A stretch of DNA of 10,373 nucleotides from contig JAOAJJ010000031.1 in NCBI GenBank assembly GCA_026414245.1, forward strand, positions 1-10,373, read 5' to 3'. The number at the start of each line of letters is the position of its first letter. Positions within the stretch are counted from its first letter, which is position 1. Under the pieces are notes generated by a model, which ran no database searches, was not told the origin of the DNA, and saw only the letters and a list, made by a program, of their open reading frames with translations. Shown here piece after piece: positions 6,548 through 10,373 of this stretch. The DNA comes from Candidatus Bathyarchaeota archaeon. Its GTDB lineage: Archaea > Thermoproteota > Bathyarchaeia > Bathyarchaeales > DTEX01. A program made the position numbers and the translations under genes.

Positions 6548-6817
6548 CTAGATTCTCCTAACTAAAATTGTCTGAATGTCGCCTACGCCCTCCAGGTTCT
6601 GTATGCATCTCTCTATCTCATCTAAACCTCCAGCTCGGTCTTCCGGCAGAACTATATGCGCTATGAGCGCAACTAAACCGAAAGCTATAGGCTCCTCCTC
6701 AAACCTGTAAACCGACGCATAGCTGGGCATAGACTTCTCGATCCTCTCCTTTAAGGCGTTTAAGTTAACATCTATGTCTGAAGGAAATATTTTCAGTGAA
6801 ACCACGACCCTAGCCAC
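6548..6817 (-). CDS. ef1b: Translation elongation factor aEF-1beta (GTG start)
   Basis: Nucleotide exchange factor that restores the GTP form of aEF-1alpha during elongation. The 89-residue product matches the archaeal family along its length: ARVVVSLKIFPSDIDVNL at the N-terminus, the hallmark FEEEPIAFGLVAL in the middle, and the ending LEGVGDIQTILVRRI. The fold is a small ferredoxin-like domain. The frame extends to ATG 6847 (99 residues), and ATG 6826 is also possible. I choose GTG 6817 because GGAGG (6831-6827) lies 9 bases before it and falls right next to ATG 6826, too close for use. The product also then starts where family members normally do. The TATA box at 6874-6865 would start transcription near 6845, at or after ATG 6847. 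The gene sits upstream of cdc48 on the same strand, 88 bases away, with cdc48 having its own promoter. Confidence 0.93.
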   Translation of the reverse strand: MARVVVSLKIFPSDIDVNLNALKERIEKSMPSYASVYRFEEEPIAFGLVALIAHIVLPEDRAGGLDEIERCIQNLEGVGDIQTILVRRI

Positions 6818-6826
6818 CTTTAACAT

Positions 6827-6831
6827 CCTCC
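6827..6831 (-). promoter_or_regulatory. Shine-Dalgarno that sets the GTG start of aEF-1beta
   Basis: GGAGG is 9 bases from GTG 6817 but abuts ATG 6826 and is downstream of ATG 6847, so only the GTG has a usable distance. Confidence 0.6.
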
Positions 6832-6864
6832 ATAGGGAAATGCACAATAAGTAAGCGCTTGCAG

Positions 6865-6874
6865 TATTTTAAAG
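6865..6874 (-). promoter_or_regulatory. TATA box of the aEF-1beta gene
   Basis: CTTTAAAATA on the minus strand predicts a transcript start near 6842-6845, giving a leader of about 25-28 bases before GTG 6817. Confidence 0.5.
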
Positions 6875-6880
6875 TTACGC

Positions 6881-6890
6881 TTAATTAATT
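6881..6890 (+). promoter_or_regulatory. Possible TATA element for the flavoprotein gene
   Basis: TTAATTAATT lies about 75 bases before ATG 6960 in the divergent gap. It is AT-rich enough for a TATA box, but it is nearly symmetric and far from the start codon, so this is a weak call. Confidence 0.25.
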
Positions 6891-6959
6891 CGATGCGCCT
6901 AAGGTTCACATAAGCATCCAGAGCAAGACCCATAAGCCAATCTTCATGAAGGGAAAGTT

Positions 6960-8156
6960 ATGAGCGGGGAGGAGGCGGACATAGCTGTAATCGGAGCCGG
7001 CCCTTCAGGGTTAATCTCAGCCCGAGAAGCATCTTTAAGGGGTGCCAAAGTCGTTGTTTTAGAGGAGCACGGAGAAATAGGGCTGCCATGCCACTGCGCT
7101 GGGCTTTTAAGCATTAAAGGCTTACGAGAAATCAATGTTCCGGTAGATGGGCCCTATGTGCTTAATAGGGTTAGGGGCGCATACTTCTTCTCACCCTCAA
7201 ATCTTTCATTTTCAATCGAGGGGAGGGAGCATATAGCCTGCGTCGTTAATCGGCATGTATTTGACCTGTTTCTGGCGGAACAAGCCTCTAAAAGCGGCGC
7301 CATCATAAGGCTGAACTCAAGGGTTAGGAAGGTGAAGCGCCTCGGAGACTATTGGATTCTAGACTCCGGCGGCGAGGTGGCGGCTAAGATTCTCATCGAC
7401 GCTGAGGGGGCAGCGTCGAGAATACTCCAAACGATCGGGTTGGAAACGCTTAATATAAGCAGTCTTCTAAGCGGTTTACAGGTAGATCTAGAGGGTGTGA
7501 GTTTAAACCCAGATTATGTTGAAGTCCACTTCAGCAACAGATTGGCTCCAGGGCTCTTCGCTTGGGTTATACCCTTAAGCGAGGAGTCCGCCAGAGTCGG
7601 CTTAGCGTGTAAAGGATCCGATGTGAGGGAAAGATTATTTAAGTTTATAAAAAAGCGTTTTGGAGAGAGATTCGACAATAAAATGAGGGGTCTCAGATTT
7701 TATTCCGGGCTAGTTATCACTCAGGGCCCTATCAAGAAAACTTATGGAGATGCCCTACTCGTCGTCGGCGACTCCGCTGGGCAGGTTAAACCCATAAGTG
7801 GGGGCGGCGTCGTTTTTGGCGGAAAATGCGCCTCGATAGCTGGAGAAGTTGTCTCCAGAGCTATTGGAGAAAATGATGCGAGTGAAAATTTTCTAAAGAC
7901 CTATGAAGTTAAATGGAGGGGGGAGATTGGAAGAGAGCTTAGAACAGCGCTATTCATCAGAAACATATTAAATAAGCTTTCAGATAGAGATTTGGATAAA
8001 ATCTTTTCAATAGTGATTGAGGAAGAGATTTATAGGGATGTCTCCGAGAAGGGGGAGATGGATTTCCATGGAAACTTAATTGTGAAGGCTGTTAGGGGAA
8101 GGAGGCTTCTCAGACTTCTTCCAATGCTTATTAAAGCCATGATAACACTCCATTAG
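6960..8156 (+). CDS. Geranylgeranyl reductase family FAD-dependent oxidoreductase
   Basis: A 398-residue flavoprotein of the family that hydrogenates the geranylgeranyl chains of archaeal lipids or related isoprenoids such as quinone tails and dolichols. It opens with a Rossmann FAD site GAGPSG (12-17) and the strand-2 acidic end VVLEEHGEIG. It then has the family segment LPCHCAGLLS (42-51), where relatives have a G-P-x-x-C-G-like loop beside the flavin. The second FAD motif GDSAGQVKPISGGG (270-283) follows TQGPIKKTYGDALLVV. The last 100 residues are helical and basic, ending with GRRLLRLLPMLIKAMITLH, which may touch the membrane. Length is close to the Thermoplasma enzyme. ATG 6960 is preceded by AGGGAAAG. 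Archaea often carry several paralogues, so the substrate is not settled. It sits between aEF-1beta (divergent) and the zinc-ribbon gene (same strand). Confidence 0.88.
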   Translation: MSGEEADIAVIGAGPSGLISAREASLRGAKVVVLEEHGEIGLPCHCAGLLSIKGLREINVPVDGPYVLNRVRGAYFFSPSNLSFSIEGREHIACVVNRHVFDLFLAEQASKSGAIIRLNSRVRKVKRLGDYWILDSGGEVAAKILIDAEGAASRILQTIGLETLNISSLLSGLQVDLEGVSLNPDYVEVHFSNRLAPGLFAWVIPLSEESARVGLACKGSDVRERLFKFIKKRFGERFDNKMRGLRFYSGLVITQGPIKKTYGDALLVVGDSAGQVKPISGGGVVFGGKCASIAGEVVSRAIGENDASENFLKTYEVKWRGEIGRELRTALFIRNILNKLSDRDLDKIFSIVIEEEIYRDVSEKGEMDFHGNLIVKAVRGRRLLRLLPMLIKAMITLH

Positions 8157-8173
8157 CTTCAAAGGGCAGAAAA

Positions 8174-8183
8174 TTAAATATAT
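8174..8183 (+). promoter_or_regulatory. TATA box of the zinc-ribbon gene
   Basis: TTAAATATAT begins 18 bases after the flavoprotein stop and predicts a transcript start near 8204, about 28 bases before TTG 8232. Confidence 0.5.
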
Positions 8184-8219
8184 GGGTGGAGTATTTACAC
8201 AGATATCGCATCTTAAATC

Positions 8220-8225
8220 GAGGTG
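8220..8225 (+). promoter_or_regulatory. Shine-Dalgarno for the TTG start of the zinc-ribbon gene
   Basis: GAGGTG is a strong match to the archaeal anti-Shine-Dalgarno and ends 6 bases before TTG 8232. It overlaps GTG 8223, which therefore cannot be the start that it serves. ATG 8250 has a weaker AGAGGG ahead of it. Confidence 0.55.
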
Positions 8226-8231
8226 CAAGGG

Positions 8232-8411
8232 TTGAGTAAGAGGGCAACGATGCCAATCTGCACATCATGCAACAAGATAATTCCGCCGGGAAACAATGCA
8301 ACATCGTTTCAATGCCCAGACTGCGGCGAAATAACCATATGGAGATGCTCTAAATGCCGGAAGTTCAGACGGCAATACAAGTGTCCAAACTGCGGTTTCA
8401 CAGGTCCCTGA
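8232..8411 (+). CDS. Small double zinc-ribbon protein, COG2888-like (translation-associated)
   Basis: A 59-residue protein with four CxxC pairs: CTSC, CPDC, CSKC and CPNC. These make two zinc-ribbon halves, with the connecting IWRCSKCRKFRRQYKCPNCGFTGP typical of the archaeal zinc-ribbon family COG2888, predicted to bind RNA and act in translation. The usual partner in archaeal genomes is aEF-1beta directly downstream; here that gene is on the other strand and the flavoprotein lies between them. Basic residues cluster between the second and fourth pairs (RKFRRQYK), which fits nucleic-acid binding. The frame can start at GTG 8223, TTG 8232 or ATG 8250. TTG 8232 is chosen for its GAGGTG at 6 bases; all three keep every cysteine. 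The role in translation is inferred from family and usual gene context, not from a catalytic site. Confidence 0.9.
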   Translation: MSKRATMPICTSCNKIIPPGNNATSFQCPDCGEITIWRCSKCRKFRRQYKCPNCGFTGP

Positions 8412-8452
8412 GAAAAACATCTTTAAATCTTTAAGTAAAGACGCCACGTAAC

Positions 8453-8457
8453 TTTTT
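8453..8457 (+). terminator. Possible T-tract terminator after the zinc-ribbon gene
   Basis: A run of five T (ACTTTTTC) about 40 bases past the stop, with no strong hairpin before it, is the kind of T-rich site that archaeal RNA polymerase terminates at. The remaining gap to the convergent permease gene (to 8601) shows no other feature. Confidence 0.35.
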
Positions 8458-8601
8458 CATTCCTTCGCTAAACAAATATTTTCATCGATATAAGCCACAA
8501 AATTCTTGATGCGCACACGACTCTCTTCCAGAAAACGAGTAGATCACGGCGGATTTAAGAGGGAGACAGCTTGGAAACCTGGTATGCGATCTACACAGAG
8601 C

Positions 8602-9816
8602 CTACTCGTATCTTAAAGCCACTATAGGCGGTATTTTTGAGGCTCTGTATGCTGGTAGAACCCCACCCATCAAACCTATAGACATTGTGAGCGAAATCGT
8701 TTGCGTCAGCAGATCAGAAGTTATCTTCGGGCTTAACATTAGAGTCAGCCCTAAGCCGCCTATAGTTAAGCCCCTAGAAGATAAAATGTGAGCTCCAAGT
8801 ATCCCGAGCGATATTCCAATTGAGCCGCCTATAAGGCTCATTATTATAGACTCTAAAAGAATTAGAAGCAGTATTTGAGTATTCGTGTAGCCTATGGCTT
8901 TCATCACACCTATCTCACGCGTCCTCTCCATAACGGAGGTTATCATCGTAGCGGCGATCCCGGCTACAGCTACGGCGAAAGCTGAAAGCGATGTTGAGAA
9001 GTTTATAAAGTTTATTGCGCCTGTAACGCTTGAGATAGCTTCAGCTATCGCGCTGAAAGCTATTACTTGGAGTCTATCCTCATATTTTTCCCTAATTATT
9101 GAAACAACCCCTTTAACATAAGATGGATCACTTGTAAGCGCAAATATCCCAGACCAGCTCTTCATCCCCAAAAGCTTTCTGCCGGCGTCAGGGCTGAGAA
9201 AAATCGTTGAATCTGGATCAACTATTAAGGCTCCACCATACTCCTTGAGGATGGCGCCTATTCTGATGCTCAAATTTTTCTTGCCTACGATTCTGTCGCC
9301 CTCGATCTTTGGAATCGTTAGAGTTATAACGTCGTTAAGGATGAAGTATTGCTCCCCATTATCCTTGAATGCAATCTTCTTACCAACTATGGCGTTAAGT
9401 ATCCCGGATGGAATATCGCCTTCAAGTATCTCTAGGCTTCCAATAGCCTCGAATAGCAAATCATATTCTATAGCGAATATAGAAACCCTAACTTCCTCGG
9501 AGCCCCTCTTAAGTATCCCTTGAGTTGAATAGAAGGGCTCAGCCCTCACCACTTCCTCCAGAGACCTGATGAAGTTAAGGTCTTCTTCGTTCAGCCTATG
9601 ATTTTCCCGTGGAAAAATAGCTATGGCGTTCTGCCCTAGTGAAGTCACCCTCTCAACCACGTAGTCAGAGTAGCTCCTCACAACGGAGCTCATCATAACT
9701 AGAACTAATGGACCTATAGATATGCCGATTATTGTGAGGGCGGCTCTAGCCCTCCTCTCGCTTAGAGCCTTCAACGCCAACCTCATGAAATCTAAGAGCA
9801 GAATGTAAAGCGCCAT
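8602..9816 (-). CDS. ABC transporter permease, MacB/FtsX type
   Basis: Membrane subunit of a type VII (MacB/LolCE/FtsX-like) ABC system, which uses ATP in the cytoplasm to work mechanically on substrates or partners outside the membrane. The 404 residues have the four-helix layout: a basic N-terminus (SERRARAALTIIGISIG) and TM1 about 24-43, a large extracellular domain about 50-260, then TM2 about 272-295, TM3 about 313-343 and TM4 about 367-389. The loop after TM2, VMERTREIGVMKAIGYT (296-312), is the family's coupling-helix signature, and the end GVLPAYRASKIPPIVALRYE is the conserved C-terminus. AGGAGGGGG (9828-9820) precedes ATG 9816. It follows a membrane-anchored surface-domain gene by 15 bases, so the two likely form an operon. 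No ATPase gene is in view; it may lie beyond the right edge or elsewhere. Substrate unknown. Confidence 0.93.
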   Translation of the reverse strand: MALYILLLDFMRLALKALSERRARAALTIIGISIGPLVLVMMSSVVRSYSDYVVERVTSLGQNAIAIFPRENHRLNEEDLNFIRSLEEVVRAEPFYSTQGILKRGSEEVRVSIFAIEYDLLFEAIGSLEILEGDIPSGILNAIVGKKIAFKDNGEQYFILNDVITLTIPKIEGDRIVGKKNLSIRIGAILKEYGGALIVDPDSTIFLSPDAGRKLLGMKSWSGIFALTSDPSYVKGVVSIIREKYEDRLQVIAFSAIAEAISSVTGAINFINFSTSLSAFAVAVAGIAATMITSVMERTREIGVMKAIGYTNTQILLLILLESIIMSLIGGSIGISLGILGAHILSSRGLTIGGLGLTLMLSPKITSDLLTQTISLTMSIGLMGGVLPAYRASKIPPIVALRYE

Positions 9817-9831
9817 GTTCCCCCTCCTAAA

Positions 9832-10373
9832 CTACGTTTTATTCAGCGATCTGGATCTCAGAGCCTTGTAAATGAGGAGGGATGCGAGGGTTAAAAAGGC
9901 GATTACCGCTCCAATAACGATCCAACGCTCAAATACTAAGCCCTCCTCCCTCGGCAAAGGCGGCGGGGTCTCAGGCAGCATCTCAACTTCAACCAGAAGT
10001 TCCTTCGAGAATTTTTCACCAAAAACATCATCGTACTCTATTATCAAGGTTCCCTTCTCCTCCAATCTCGGAGCCTCAACCCTCTCGACTCTAAAAGCCA
10101 TTTCTTCACCCGGCGCAACATCCCCTATCAGGACAGATTTACTTATGTTTCCAATGTTGAAAGTGGCTCTAACTCTATATGCCGTAGCTGAACCGTAATT
10201 AGCCACCACACCGGAGACCGTCAGCGAAGAGGCTTTTCCAAGAGCGCTAATGTCCTTCACTAAAAGATCTATAAACGGTTCAACGACAACAATTATCGTG
10301 TTATTGAAGCTTCTCAGCGATCCGCTTGCATCCCTGTAAATTATTGAAGCCATTAGGGGAACAGGCCCATAAG
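9832..10373 (-). CDS. COG1361/CARDB-like surface protein, C-terminal part (5' end outside window)
   Basis: The frame is open through the right edge. ATG 10353 is probably internal: the codons before it (YGPVPL) run directly into MASIIYRDASGSLRSFNNTI, which resembles the end of one beta-sandwich repeat in COG1361 S-layer-like proteins. About 179 residues are visible. A second domain follows, with SLTVSGVVANYGSATAYRVRATFNIG and IGDVAPGEEMAFRVERVEAP, the CARDB/NEW3-type immunoglobulin-like pattern. Then come a proline-rich linker (LPETPPPLPREEG), a single membrane helix (WIVIGAVIAFLTLASLLIYKAL) and a basic tail, giving an extracellular part with a C-terminal anchor. The stop lies 15 bases before the ABC permease start and within reach of its Shine-Dalgarno, implying co-transcription. 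It may act as an external partner or substrate-handling subunit of that transporter. The family call rests on remembered patterns. Confidence 0.78.
   Translation of the reverse strand, partial: YGPVPLMASIIYRDASGSLRSFNNTIIVVVEPFIDLLVKDISALGKASSLTVSGVVANYGSATAYRVRATFNIGNISKSVLIGDVAPGEEMAFRVERVEAPRLEEKGTLIIEYDDVFGEKFSKELLVEVEMLPETPPPLPREEGLVFERWIVIGAVIAFLTLASLLIYKALRSRSLNKT

Noticed and set aside
6944..7135. Minus-strand ORF of 63 codons
   Set aside because: It is antisense to the FAD-binding start of the flavoprotein gene.
8265..8447. Minus-strand ORF of 60 codons
   Set aside because: It is antisense to the zinc-ribbon gene, whose four CxxC pairs show which strand is coding.
8535..8608. Distant inverted repeat CGAGTAG / CTACTCG near the permease stop
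   Set aside because: Seven bases separated by about 60 is expected by chance, and it does not form a convincing terminator.
8894..10198. Plus-strand ORFs at 8894-9121, 9245-9523 and 9872-10198
   Set aside because: They oppose the ABC permease and surface-protein genes, and no family features were visible in them.
1..10373. Mobile element, CRISPR, toxin-antitoxin or defence island
   Set aside because: No transposase, integrase, repeat array, terminal repeats or known defence domains were seen; the genes are mainly housekeeping.

Overview
The window is archaeal. It carries the archaeal translation factor aEF-1beta, the archaeal/eukaryotic-type RNase P proteins Rpp30 and Pop5, a Cdc48/VAT double AAA+ ATPase, an HTH-fused CTP-dependent riboflavin kinase and a geranylgeranyl-reductase-family flavoprotein. 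TATA-box promoters and GGAGG/GGTG Shine-Dalgarno sites are present, and arginine is mostly AGA/AGG. The exact lineage cannot be fixed from the sequence alone; a TACK-type archaeon such as Bathyarchaeia is a guess.

Layout. (1) 1-1270, minus: 5' part of a large polytopic membrane protein, cut off by the left edge. (2) 1271-1715: gene-poor spacer with outward-facing promoters at both ends. (3) 1716-3231, plus: tightly coupled RNA-processing operon, COG1325 RNA-binding protein > Rpp30 > Pop5, joined by an ATGA and then a CTGA overlap. Pop5 seems to begin with CTG, so its usual ATG-based model would miss the first 45 residues. (4) 3285-4001, plus: HTH-riboflavin kinase (RbkR type) with its own TATA box. 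(5) 6459-4029, minus: cdc48 followed one base later by a small winged-helix gene. (6) 6817-6548, minus: aEF-1beta. (7) 6960-8156, plus: geranylgeranyl-reductase-like FAD protein. (8) 8232-8411, plus: small double zinc-ribbon protein often found next to aEF-1beta in archaea, here separated from it by the flavoprotein. (9) 10373-8602, minus: two-gene segment with the C-terminal part of a membrane-anchored COG1361/CARDB-like surface protein (cut by the right edge) and a MacB/FtsX-type ABC permease.

Themes. Most genes are housekeeping: tRNA 5' maturation, translation elongation, protein unfolding, FMN synthesis and isoprenoid reduction. The less known parts are the left-edge transporter-like protein, the winged-helix partner of cdc48 and the surface-protein/ABC-permease pair. 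Non-ATG starts are common: CTG for pop5, TTG or GTG for the riboflavin kinase, GTG for aEF-1beta and TTG for the zinc ribbon, mostly supported by well-placed Shine-Dalgarno sites. I see no mobile element, CRISPR array, rRNA or tRNA, and no clear sign of a new defence or mobile system.
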